This document shows, one piece after another, positions 10,432 to 23,000 of a stretch of 64,000 bases of DNA. Every line of letters begins with the position of its first letter. Positions within the stretch are counted from its first letter, which is position 1. The notes below the pieces were generated by a model. The model was not told where the DNA came from and did no database searches. It saw only the letters and a program-made list of their open reading frames with translations. The translations under genes were made by a program, and so were the position numbers. Origin of the DNA: Dendrophyllia cribrosa (taxonomy: Eukaryota; Cnidaria; Anthozoa; Scleractinia; Dendrophylliidae); the NCBI GenBank assembly GCA_024195265.1, contig JAJLRJ010000006.1, positions 12,110,639 to 12,174,638 on the forward strand, given 5' to 3'.

Positions 10432-13400
10432 ATGGCTTGTTGCCTTATGCTTTTTCTCGTAGTAACCCTGTGTTCAGTCGTGTATCCATCGCATACACGA
10501 ACGCCAAAGGCTGCAGTGATTGAGGATCGTATGGCAGTTGTGGAAAACAAGCGCCCGCCTGTGGAATTTCTTTTTGCTTTCCACGCAAACGAAGGAAAGT
10601 TGAGATTCAAGCAGTATTTAAAAGGATCGTGGTCAAAATGGTAAGACAAAGTGCTTTTACATTTGATTCCCTGTTTAATAGCCCCGGCTGTTAGGGGTAA
10701 AATGTGACTGTTCTGATCCAAGATGTCAACTTGGAAAATTTGCACCGAAAAACAAAAAACTGATATAAGATTAGTAACTACTCCGATGAAATGTCAAGCA
10801 AGCTGTTGATTACACTTAAGCATTTCATCCATAGATAAAACGTGCGTTCGTGTAAAATGCACAGCCGGATGTTGGGGAAGCTAAGGAGCTAAGGAGAGCA
10901 CAGTCCGGGGTCCGGGGGGGGGGGGGGGGGGGGGGGTGGGGGCACTGGGCCGGGAGTACAAAATGGTGGGGGTGGGGTGGAATGTTCCATTGGAAAAATT
11001 TGTAGCTAAGCAAATTGAATTATTCTTTGATTCATTACTTTATTATTGTTATTCAAGGCAAGATTTGGACACTCCAGACGGGAGGTCAATAATCTCAAAC
11101 CCTGTAGGAGCCCATAATGTCAACAATCAGACCAATGTTTTTTGTTTATGTGATGATGGACAAGTGTACTACAAAACTCAAGATGCTGACAAATTGGTGG
11201 TGTTTGGAAAATGGATTCCAGTTGGCTCCAAACTTCCTTTTGAAGCAGGTGTGTTATTTTACACCTTGTAGCAGTTTATTGGTATCTATCATTTAGAGTT
11301 ACATATGTCACAACTGTTTTAAACAGTCTTTTATGCTTTAATTCACCCTTCACTCCCATCTCCTTTTGTTATTTTGAATGGGCAGTTGGGGGGGGGGGGG
11401 GGGGGGAGGGGTGCTGGGATTCTGATGCATTCTCTCTCTTTCAAATTCCATTATTCTATTTCTCCCACTTCACACCCACTCTTGTTCCATCTTCTCAATA
11501 CTAAACCCACCTCCCTCGAGGGATGGCTTTCTACCACCCCCTCCCATCCTTCCTTCAAGCTTGATGTTAGATGGTCCCTCCTTTTGTGGTTTTTATGTTA
11601 TCTCAGCTTGCAGATTAGAGTTTTGACAAAGCATCAACATTATCAATTATTTTCTCCTTCTAAATGTGTAGGAGTCACTCTCCAGGGCAAAGACACTTTA
11701 TCAGTGTTGACCTATCAGAACAAGCTGACAGTCTTCTCCAGATCTGTGACAAAAGCCTCCCGACTCTACTGGACACAGCAAGTGAATGGCAATTGGTCAA
11801 GCTGGGCTCTCATTGGTGGATCATCTGTCTCATTAAAAACTGATGTTGGAGTAGCTTACAATGGCTTTTCCAAGGTACATGTGAAATCTCGACTCTGTGA
11901 AATCTCTCGTAGTTTTCATTGTACTTTATCTTTCTTAGTTAAGTAGTTTTATAGGTTATGTACTCTAGTGTAAATTCACACGACTCCTAGGAAGATCATA
12001 TAAATATGATACGATTTTGTGTATAAATAAAGATTGATGATGATGATGATGACTGTTCTAATAATTGACAATTAAAATTGTCAGTTATCAATATAAATGT
12101 CATCATTATCTTTGCAACATTGGTGACGTCATGACACCTTGCAGTAGATTAAGCAACTCCTGCCATTGTGCCCAGTCTGTAGCCTGGAAATGCTTGTTAC
12201 GCAGGTTACCTGGTCTGCTGCCAAGGACTCAGTAGATCTTGTTCATTAATTTCCAGCTAGTTTAGCATCTCACATTAGATGTCCCTCCACCATATGTGCG
12301 GTACCAATTCCTCTTCTCAGCTTCACATTCTCAGGCCTCCACCAGAGCTATGGGAAGCCTTACACTACCCATTCAACAGACATGGCCAAACCATCTTTAT
12401 TAATTATATAATCTTCTGGTCTCTAAGAAGCAAAGACAATGGAGTCTGGCCTGAGCTGTGTCAATAATGTACAATATAAATTGTAACTTGGTATACACAG
12501 CAGTGGTAGATGCAAACTCCATTCTAAAAGGGCAGGAAGCAAAAATGTTAGACTGAAAACTCTTCCGGGCCATATATTATTTTCTTGAATTAGATTAATA
12601 TTAAATTTATTAATAGTTGATGGTATTATCATCATGTTTATATTTTTCCAGTATTTAGAAGCATTCGCAGTCATGGAAAATAACAAGATGTACAGAACAT
12701 GGCAAACAGGTACTTAACCCTTTACCTCCCAAGAGTGTTCATACAAGAAAAATCCTAAATTTCATTTTGTAAAATATTTAAAAACTGAGATAAAACAAAA
12801 CTGGCTGATTTTCTTTGTTTTTAAAAACTTGTGATAAATTAATGTTCCATGAGTTTTAATTGAAGAGCATGAAATAATTCACATGATTTTTTTTATTGAC
12901 AAACAGCCCCCCCCCCCTCCCCATTTCCAATGACCTTAGATCCTTAGATGGGGGAGTTAATAGTATATTTGTCACATGTGGATCGCTTAAGGGTGGTGGA
13001 ATCTCGGGTTGCCTTTATATTATATATATATGTATCTGATTGGTATCATGCAGTTGCCTAGCAACAAAATCGCAACAAAGTTCCAATTGACATCATCCAG
13101 TGTGTTGAGTGACTGGAAATGAGAATGTCTCAACTTCAAATTTCAGGCCATTGTGGCCATGCAACCCAACCCAAATTTCATCTCTCCCTCCCCCATCGCT
13201 AAAATTTTGCGGTGCACCCTCCCCCGAGCTTTGCGAGGTTCGGCAAGACACATATTTCTAGTTTTATAAGCTTGCTTGTACTGTTGACTGACTAGGTCCA
13301 ACAAAATGGGTGTCATGGGATGAAACAGGATATGGTGCCCCTGAAACACAGCACGCCCCAGTGGTGCATGCTATGAGTCACAGCGCATTCAATGGTGTCC

Positions 13401-16400
13401 TTAATGTGTTTCTTTACGGAGATGATGGTTATATTCACCACATATGGCAGACAACATGCGACAAGGTTCCAAACCCTTGGGGGTGGTGCACGTGGAGTGT
13501 TTGGTACAAGATAAGTGACAAGATTCCCGAGACAGTTTATGCCAACAATCCATTGAGTGTAGGAGCCAATATCCATCTCGGAATTGAGGTGAGAGATCTG
13601 TCATGTTTTCTAGGTTATTATTTATTAAGCAATAATTACAATCACATTGGCTTTGATAAACTTATGCATTATTCAATTCCAACAATACAACGGCCCCACC
13701 ACAAATTGCCCCATTACAAGTTGAGACAAACCCGAGGCTGTTCAAATTCTCCATGGTATGAAAAAGAAGGCATCTAATTTATAATTTCTTTGCTTCTGGA
13801 TGTATTCATAAGTTAGTCGAGGGTAAATCAATATGGCTAAAGTGACCTTCTTTTCTGTGGTGTTCTAAGTCTAGAGTGAGGGGATAGTTACATCTGCATA
13901 CAATGTCATCATGACCTCTTTACAGCTATTAGACTACATATTTATTGTCTTTGCAAAGGAATTCTCATCCATTTATCAGTGAAACCCGGGGGGGGGGGGG
14001 GGGGGGTACTCCCCCATGATACCTATATACGGGTATGTGCTGCCCAACGGGGTTGTGATTTTGGGACTCCTGATCTAGAATGGGGTATCCGTTTCCAAGA
14101 ATGGGGTAAATATTTCGAACACATGAAAACTTCAAATTATCACCTGAGCCATATGAAATTAGAACGGGGTATTAAAAACTGACCTATTTCTAGAACAGGG
14201 TATCATTTTAAGAGCCAATTCTTTCTAAAACAGGGTCCAAATTTGGAGACCCGGGCGGCACATACCCACCCAAAACATACCCGAGTACCAAACCTGGCAG
14301 TAAAACAAAACGGACAGTTCTTTGAGGCCATCAATACCAAATTGAAAAATGACCAAATGCTGTGCAAGACTGGTGCACAAGATTAACTCCATGACAGACA
14401 GACCCAACCTCGACATCGATATCAAGTAAATGCCAAATTGAGCCAGCACTGTGTAAAATGAGGTTACGTTTTCAGTCATGTACATGTAGTCCATCTGAAT
14501 TGAAGACGTTTGCTTTATCAGGTTGTTTTAATCCACAAACAGGTTTTCACAGTAGGAAAAGAAGGTGGTCTGTGGCACATGTGGGAACTTGAGCGGGGTG
14601 GGGTGTGGAACTCCTGGGTACATGTGCCAGTCACTGGATCAGCTATAGCCAGTCATGTGACCATTATGAATGATGAGAAAGGATGGTGGGCTGCATATGC
14701 AGTAAGTTCAATTGTTATGTCACATACATGTACTTTCAGTTGTTTAATAAATATTATACAAAGGTAGAGCTGGTTTGGCAATGAAAAAAGGTTGTACTAT
14801 AATAACCATAATAGTATATGATTTGTTTTAAAAATCCCGTTCCATTCTTCAGCACAGTACAGGGACAAGAGTATTTTACTTACTGTAATAGACTGAGGTA
14901 AAATTCTACAAGAGCACACACCATGGGAAATCACAACAGACAGACTTAACTTCTTGTCTGTTGCAAGTGGTATTTAAAAGGTTTACTTAGTCAATTAACT
15001 AAATAAAACTATTAAAATGTAAATACCCGTCCAAAACATACACAAGGAGCAAATGACATTAAAAACATGAGGTTAGAGTCGTGCAGGTCTGCCACTTCCA
15101 TTTTACATGTCGAGCGGCGAAAAGTAAGTTTGATAATCATCAGCCAAAGAAGTTTGCGCCAAAATGACGTCACCTGACTCGATTTCCAGCAAGGGAAACA
15201 AGTCGAGCTCTCCTTCGCTCACACTCCTCGCTTGTTCGACTGCAGTCTGTGCTCCTAAGCTTGACTTGTGGGCAAGTGTGGGACGAGGTGTTAACAGTAG
15301 GCATACATAATAAGTGAATTTCCAAAACACCTTTATTGAATCAGTGAATAAGCTTGGGATGATTTTGCCGGGCCAAATAGTACAAACATGGTAACACTAC
15401 AGTCGAGTTGAGATATATATTTTTTTCTGTTTAATATTAAAGATTAGTGCTGATGATGATATCAAGGTAATTGAACAGAACAGGACCCTATCCCTTTCAG
15501 CATCAACTGTGCCATTTGGAAGTCCAGTTAAAGTTTCCTGGAAAATACCAGTTGACGAGGCAACTAACAAGGACTGGATAGGTAGGAAATATGTTGATTG
15601 GTCCCAGAAATAGTCAATTTATAATTTATGTAATAAATTATAATGATTATTGATGCAACATTTAGCTGGGTCTATCATCTTAATAAAAAAGCGACTTATT
15701 TTATAAACTACACTAGAGGTGTTAAATATTTTTTTTGGGCATGGCACTTATTTCAAGTAACTTATTGTATTATTATAGTAAATGTTATAGTTTTATGCAA
15801 GGGACAAAATTATGTTTTATTGGTGTCGTTACTACTGCTTTTTAAACCAGAGGTTAACAACATAGAAAGATTCAATCATCAGCATTGAAGTTAATTGGGG
15901 CTTTGTAATAATTATATTAATATTTAACTTTAAAAAGTTTATTAAATGTAAGAAGCTAAAGTGCAAGTTAGTGCACTTTGTGGATATTTTGTTTGTTTCT
16001 GTAGGTGTGTACCCCTCTGGTGCTGATAACCACATGTACATCGACTATTATTACGTTGGTGGCGGACAGAACCCAATCAAGGATGCTATTCCAACTGGAT
16101 CAATCACTTTTAAATCCTACCTTCCAAATGGCAAATATGATTATCGTTATCTGTAAGTACTAAACATTAGTTATGTACATTGTGTACTAAATTTTGCAAT
16201 TTTCACGTTTTGGAAAAAATCGCGAAAATTAATACCCACGTAAAAAAGGCACGAAAATTAAAATTGTGAAATTTAATACCATATTACACTGTATAAGAAA
16301 ACAATGCAAAAATTATTAAGGTTGAGAAGATCTCAGCACTTTGACTCAGGAACCTCAATGTTGACAATGCCACCCCCTAAAAATAGAAATCGCGTAACTC

Positions 16401-18716
16401 TTGATATTTCTATAGTAGCTATTTTGTGAACATTCATTTTCATTAAAGAAATGGAAATATTGCGAAATTAAGTACACTTTTGTCTACTTTTTTCCTGGAA
16501 TCACGAAAATTTATCATCGCGAAATATAGCTCCCGAATTTTTGCAAAATTAAGTACGCGCGAAAATTAGTAAGAATAAGGTGGATCGAGTTACATCAGCC
16601 ATGAATCATGATAACAGTAGGTAACACTGTAAGTATTACACATTACTGAGAGTTCCATCATAGCTACATTTATTATGGTAACATGAGGGAAAGTTTAGGG
16701 AATTGACAAATTAAAGCTGTAGAACCATAACAGTGTGTTTCCATTGCTTAATTGTCCCGAAACAGGCCTTAGGGTATTACCTAACAGGAGTGAGGTGCAG
16801 GATTGCAGAAAATTAATTCATCTTTTTTAGAACGAATCCTGATACAATGGGATGTAATGTTATTCAATGAGATAGAAATATGATTTCCATCTCATTAAAC
16901 TAGTCTTTTGCAATCCTGCACCATAGTGCCTAACAGGCACCCAGTAAATTTGTGTAAGTGTAGAAGTTACTCAATTTCTTCAACTGTCAATCAAAACTTA
17001 ATGAAATCCAACCATCCATGGTAAACCATAAACAAATTCTGACTTTGTATTGTAACCCAAAGTTTATTACACTCAAAATGTCTTAATAATATTCTCCTCA
17101 TTTTTGGGTTAAACTGTATGTTCCTTCAGGGTTAACAAGAGATTCTTTGATGCTGTGAGTTCTTCCCTCACTGCAGTCAATGGCACAACAGACAAGGAAT
17201 GGGTTCAGGTGTACCGTGGAATAGCTGCAGGACTGGGCAAAGAGGGCTTTGATTTTGAAAAATGCGTAGAAGATGGAAACCATACAGTGGAGTTATTCAG
17301 AGAATCATTTGCTGCTTTCCAGAACAATGATGTTTTCAAAGGACTGCAGTTGTTCGGTACGGCTTTGATGGACATTGTGAAGGCATTTGAGGACTGCGGA
17401 GAAACTGATATCGCTAAAGCACTGGAGAAGTTGGCAATGGATTTTATTAAATGTGTAAAAGGTAAAAAAAAATCATATTACCACTTGTGTGGCTTCATGT
17501 CCCCTGAAATACTCCATTTCTTAAACATTACCCCTTTTGTGGCCATAAGTGACTTAAGTCGCCTTACCCATATGTGGCCAAAGGGGACTATAGTCGCCTT
17601 ATGCTATTTGGGAAATAAAATATATTTTGGCCATGGAGAGCATGACATTTAAGGAAACTTGGTCATGAAAGGGTAATAAATTTAATGAAAGCCCTGCCCA
17701 CAAAACAAACCATAATAGCCAATGAAAGGTAAGAAAAAATCAGTCATCCAAACAGTTTGACGAATATCACTTTGCAATGAAATCATTTTCATTGACTTTA
17801 TAAGTACATGTACCTTAATCTGGCCCAAAGTGGAAAGGAAGTCTGGACCATTAAAAGTCTGCAATTTGTTTAGATATAAGTGCCTTAAAATTTCAGTTTT
17901 CCGGATATTTTTTACCCTAGGCAATGTCATAAATAAGATTACTTTTCTCAACTGAAGTTGTGATGTTGTTTGGGTTTAGGAAACTGTGTCCATTTTGTGA
18001 TTGACATTGTGGATGAAATCCTCATCTTGTTTGAGAATGTGTATGAGATTTATGGAGACATTCAAGGAGCAAGCAATTCATTTAAAATAAATGCTTATGA
18101 ACAAGGTAAGAATGGCTGATTAATGCCAAAGGAATAGCAGCCATGACTATGAAACCTTGTATACTGTATTTCCTTGAATAATAGCAATTGTTTCAAACAT
18201 TGTTTGCTGAAAGTGCTAATTAGAACACTCCAAGAAATAAAGCAGAGTCAAATACATGTCTTGAATGTCACTGAAGAAAAACTTTATGAAACATGCGCTT
18301 TTGGTAATGCCCTTCCTATACAAGAAGTAAATAACTTGACTGGGAGGAGGTGAAAGAAACGAGAGCGTATGGGAGAAAATTAATCGAAGGAGGCGATTAT
18401 TTCAAATATTTCCTCCATAGGGGGGCAATTGTTCCAGGGGGGCCGATTAATTGAGGAATTAATTAATTAATTAATTAATTGGCTATTATTGGAGGAAATC
18501 AATTAAATGGTACATGTAGTTCTATAACTAATCTGTTGGGTGTTCTTGTGGGAAGTGACAATTCTTACATTCCTAAACTGGAAAATGAATAGCAAGGATA
18601 GTCGAACCAATAGAATGTGCAAAAAAACAATATTTTTCTCTCTCTATTTTTTGTTAGGTGGATACTGCATTGGTCGAGTGGTCGATGTGTGCATTGCTAT
18701 ACCATCCCGTTCCTAA
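10432..18716 (+). CDS. Secreted beta-propeller (lectin-like) protein with six-Cys helical C-terminus
   Basis: Eleven exons join in phase to 645 residues: 10432-10640, 11058-11248, 11672-11874, 12652-12709, 13296-13588, 14522-14701, 15443-15581, 16005-16152, 17130-17461, 17980-18105, 18658-18716. All junctions are GT-AG. Residues 1-20 are a signal peptide (MACCLMLFLVVTLCSVVYPS). Residues ~50-375 contain blade-like repeats with Trp-rich motifs (GSWSKW, WTQQVNGNWSSWALIGG, WELERGGVWNSWVHV), as in PLL/tectonin-like fucose-lectin propellers. Residues ~380-480 form a beta-sandwich module with a DWIGVY...YDYRYL signature, similar to SKICH-type and related Ig-like folds. Residues ~490-645 are helical with six cysteines and no family I recognise. 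It is probably secreted and carbohydrate-binding, but this is inferred from fold-level resemblance. A likely poly(A) signal lies near 19055-19125. Confidence 0.82.
11989..12052. repeat. (GAT)n-tailed retroelement-like end
   Basis: ATAAATAAAGATT followed by five GAT units resembles the 3' end of an RTE/L2-type LINE or SINE. It lies in an intron of the propeller gene. No body was recognised upstream. Confidence 0.35.
13987..14300. repeat. G-tract repeat with spaced AGAAYRGGGTAT words
   Basis: A 19-base G tract (about 13988-14006) is followed by five spaced copies of AGAAYGGGGTAT-like words (about 14077, 14099, 14161, 14192, 14226). The repeat ends in CATACCCGAGTACC, which inverts part of the GGTACTCCC start. 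It is an intronic foldback element. Confidence 0.55.
16790..16922. mobile_element. Short foldback MITE in intron
   Basis: GGTGCAGGATTGCAGAAAA near 16794 is inverted as TTTTGCAATCCTGCACC near 16905-16921. It lies in intron 8 of the propeller gene. Confidence 0.6.
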
Positions 18717-19414
18717 CAATGTGAAAGAAACAAGTTTAGAATATTGATCTTCGCCTTACATTCTCAGAATGTTGAGAACTAATGTATGTTACTTAGGGGC
18801 TTATAAAAAGTTTGGATGATTTGCTCTTAAGGAGACTCAAATATTGAACAAATATTTTAAAATCTCTTTTAAAAATATGAAATTATAGGGTTGAACAAAT
18901 CAATGAATGTAATTCTAGTGGATTTTGTTTTGTGTTGTTGTTTTTGCAAAGAATGGTTTTCTACCCAAGCAAAGGGCTTTTTTTGTTCTAAGCTGTTACA
19001 ATTCCTTCATAATCTATTTTTAAATTTCATACTGTTTATTAAACTATAAAATTTATGAATAAATTATTTGATGTAATAAATGATAAATGTAAAAATAGCT
19101 CAATGCAATATTTTTTTTAAATAAACATGTGAAATCAACACTGAATGTGAACATGTTTTTTCTACAAACTAGTAGAAATCAACCATTAGGAAAATGTGTT
19201 TGTACAAAAGAAAGTATGTGAAAACGTGGCAAGGAGGCCCAAATAGATATAGATACCAGTTCCTGCCTGGCTTGTTCCTGAAAAGAACAAAAGAATCTTT
19301 GGGGAAGGGGGTTAAAGTGGCATCAAAACAGGGAAACAGAGTAAAGCTGAATTCAATCCAGCTTCTACACAGAACAGCCAACACAAGATTAGGATTGCAC
19401 GAACACAATTTAAC

Positions 19415-19640
19415 ATATACTCCATGGAGGCTTTTAATTATATGCACACAAAACTATCCGGCATTTATTTAGGGTTAAAAACTCATTTTAAAATGGTTAG
19501 CTTTTATTTACTGTTATGGGTAGTGATATCCATAACAGTAAATAAAAGCTACATGTAACCATTTCAAAATGAGTTTTTAACCCTAAATAAATGCCGGATA
19601 GTTTTGTGTGCATATAATTAAAAACCTCCATGGAGTATAT
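19415..19640. mobile_element. Near-perfect 105-bp-armed hairpin element
   Basis: The left arm 19415-19519 is the reverse complement of 19530-19640 with only a few small differences, around a 10-nt loop. It would fold into one long stem. No ORF. It lies between the convergent ends of the propeller gene and PSMD8. It has the structure of a foldback MITE, or of a head-to-head element dimer. Confidence 0.85.
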
Positions 19641-20088
19641 ACCCACCAAATGGATGAGTGCTCTTTCCACTACTACTGTACGTACACCCCTGCCCTGGCA
19701 TCCCTAGAGCACTATCAAAATTTGGCCTGATTGCTGGTTAGTGTTTTTGCTAACATTGTAAAGAACATGAAAAAAATTATGAAAATATTGATTTACTGTA
19801 TTGTGGAATTTGCACTATATAATTGCACTACCATTTCCATTAATAAAAATAACAAGTGAAGACAAACATCTCTGGAGTTAAGGCAGGCTCAAGAATAAAG
19901 TGAGATTTTAAAAATAAATAAGCTGGAACAGTAAAAGATAAAGTACACAGAAGTCAAACCATACTGCATCACAATAATATTCACTATATTGTATTTTGAT
20001 CTGACCTTTAACTTACATCACTCACTGTAAATGAAATACAAACTAGACAATGTACAAAAAAAAAGCACTTGATCCAATACCTTTGCCA

Positions 20089-23000
20089 TCAAACTATTCT
20101 CTCTAATTCTTTAGCATACTCAAGCATGTGTTGGATCATTTTATAAGCTGGAATTTCTAGCTTCGTTTCCTTGTCCGTCTCAGGCTCGAAATGGTAATAT
20201 TTGTCTTCTTTTAAAGACCATCCACGCTAAATGTAAAAGAAGCAAAAACAAGATACAGTTAGCGTCAAGTATCTGCTTAGGGGAGGTATCCAATTATGGC
20301 AGGTTAGAAATGTTTGTTTCTTACAGTTGTACATTGTTGGTGTGCAGTCTCTTACAGCTGAGTGTCCAATGTTATTACACCCTTAATTTATGTAATTGCA
20401 TAGTTGTGTGCCCTCCTGGTTTCAAACTAATAGAAAATAACCCTGACATTTTGAGAACAAAAAATACACATCAGAGGGACTTTTTAACATCAAATTTTGT
20501 TATTGATGCAATTAATTGGTACTGTTATGGGACTTCACCTCATACAATTCGGGGTAACTGTGCTCATAATTTCAAATCGCCTTCATGTTTATTACATGTA
20601 CATGTATGTACCTTCTCAGCAAAGGTCTTCATATCTTTTTCACTCTCAAAATACAGTATCCTGGTTGCCTCAGTGAGGGATATACATTGGTATGCTTTCT
20701 CTGTACACGCTGCTATTTCATCTCTGAAAAAACAAAATTATAGAAAATATTAAAAGATCTTAAACTTTATAATTAGTGTATATGTTGTGGTTCAATTTTT
20801 ATTTTGGTGTGAAAATTTCAAACCAGTTTAATTTTTATTTTTTTGTGGGATGCCTGTGGCTTGAGTGGGTTGCCTGTGGCTTATGTGTGCCTTTATACAT
20901 CTGACTCCTGTTACGCTGTCTGTAGACTATTACCAAACAATTTAACGAGGTTGCCAACTTGCCAGGCCCACCAGTTTCACAAATCATTGTGTCACAAACT
21001 CATTTTGTTACCGGAGTAATGAAGGATACTGTAAACTCCCAAGACTAAGCAGATAAAATGCAATGACCTGGTATCATTTCCAGCTCCAGTCTCAACCTGG
21101 ACTAAGAGAACAGTCAACAATAACATGTACATATTCATGTGCCTTACCTGAGAGTATCTAAAAGGATGTTCATGAAGAAGTGATAGTTATCAGCTGGTAC
21201 ATTTCCTCTTGCCAGAAAGACCTACAAAATTGGAATTACAAATCAATGTAATTATTATAATTATTTATTAATTTTTTTTTATGATGTTGCTTATGCTTAT
21301 TCATTGTTCTGATTTTTTTAAAAACACACACAAAAAAACGCATTTTTTTATACAATTTTCCCAATGTAGAATTTTCTTAATTTAGCCTTGACAATCACAA
21401 CAGAATGAAATCCAGAGAAAAGTAGTATATGAAATATACAGCAGGTTGACTGTCATGTTGTGCTTCCTGTATGCTGGCTTTTACTGCAGAATAACATTCA
21501 AAATATCATAAAAAATACATATATTAATATTATTGTTAATACCTTATTGTAGTTTCCCTCCATAAGATACTACAGAGTAAAAAAAAAACATGATTATACA
21601 TGTAATAGATTGTTGCTTTGTACTACATAAATCAACACAATGTTACATGTATCTTTTTAAGAACATTCTACTGAGTGAACAAAAAACAAATTGTACCATG
21701 CAAAAGTACTGCCAGAGAATTCATTATTTTGTAAGTATTTTGTAAACCTATCTTAGCATAAGTTAATTCATCTTTTTAATGACCTTGTATATTGATCAAT
21801 TATTATTATATCACGTTTTAAATTTAAAAATTTTAGATAGTGAACAATTGTAAATTTTAAACCCATCTTAAGATAATTTATATTTATTTTTACTTAATAT
21901 TTAGTGTCTTCAATTAGCTAGTGAGCTAAATACTAATTGTCCTGATTACCTGTGCGAAAAAATTTTTACCATAGTATTTTTCCTTGATTTTTTATAGTTT
22001 TTTTTTTCAAATTTTCAAATTTTGGCAGTTCTTTCGGCCAGTATGGAGCAATGTGAAGAATGGGTCCGAGTTTTGCTTTGACGTCTTGTGACGTCATCTA
22101 AGGAGATTGATTTTATGCAAAGAGCAAAGGAACTGTGGGCAAACACAAAAATTAGGCATTGGAGTGCACAAAATCCCTTTTTTGGATTTTGAGTACCATT
22201 CGCGTTAAAATGCCTTCTCCTTTGTCGCCTCGCAGTGATATGCTTATGAGAACGCGGCAAATGGTCCCCTTCAATGACGTCACAGCGAAGTTCGTACCCA
22301 GCTCCCACAAATGCTCGGTAATGGGACAGAAGCACCTAACTTCAAACAGCTGTAGAAATGCGGGGATTTTACCAATTACGATAATTTTTTCGCACGTCAA
22401 GTAATCAGGACAAACAGGACATTTTATTTAGCGAAAGAAAAAAATTGGGGTTATTTGCACTTTAAAGAAAGTTTATTACTATTATTATTTAATTAATTTC
22501 ATTTGAATGGTCACACCACAGGATTTTGCCAACAAACTCAAAAGTAAGAACTACACTCTACATGCCTCCATAATTGACTCTAGGAGTGAAAGGGATGATG
22601 TTCCAGTTGACATGAAAATATTTTGGATTGATAATACTTTTTAACCAGTGAATAGGCGCAAGTGTAATGAACGGTTTATTGGTAACGGTGGCTTATTCAC
22701 TCAGTCACTCACTCGCTCGTTCCATCACTCAGCTGTACATTTAGTGACGCAATGCTTTGTTATGAATGCAAAAAAGGAAAAATAAAATTAGGGTAGTTAG
22801 AATTTATTTCAATATATTCAACAGTTTTGCATTATGCTTACAAAAATACACATACCTGTTCTAGGGAGACAGAATGTTTAATGTAAACACTGTTTTGTAG
22901 TTCTTTTGCTGGCAAAAGTTCCAGTTCCTAAAGAGAGAAAAGTGAGTTTTTATATTACCCTATTCGGCCTGGACTTTTTTTGAGTTCCTGAGCCTGGGTG

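Noticed and set aside
22015..22404. Overlapping ~80-106-residue open frames on both strands
   Set aside because: They lie wholly inside the inverted-ended element 21939-22412 and mirror each other.
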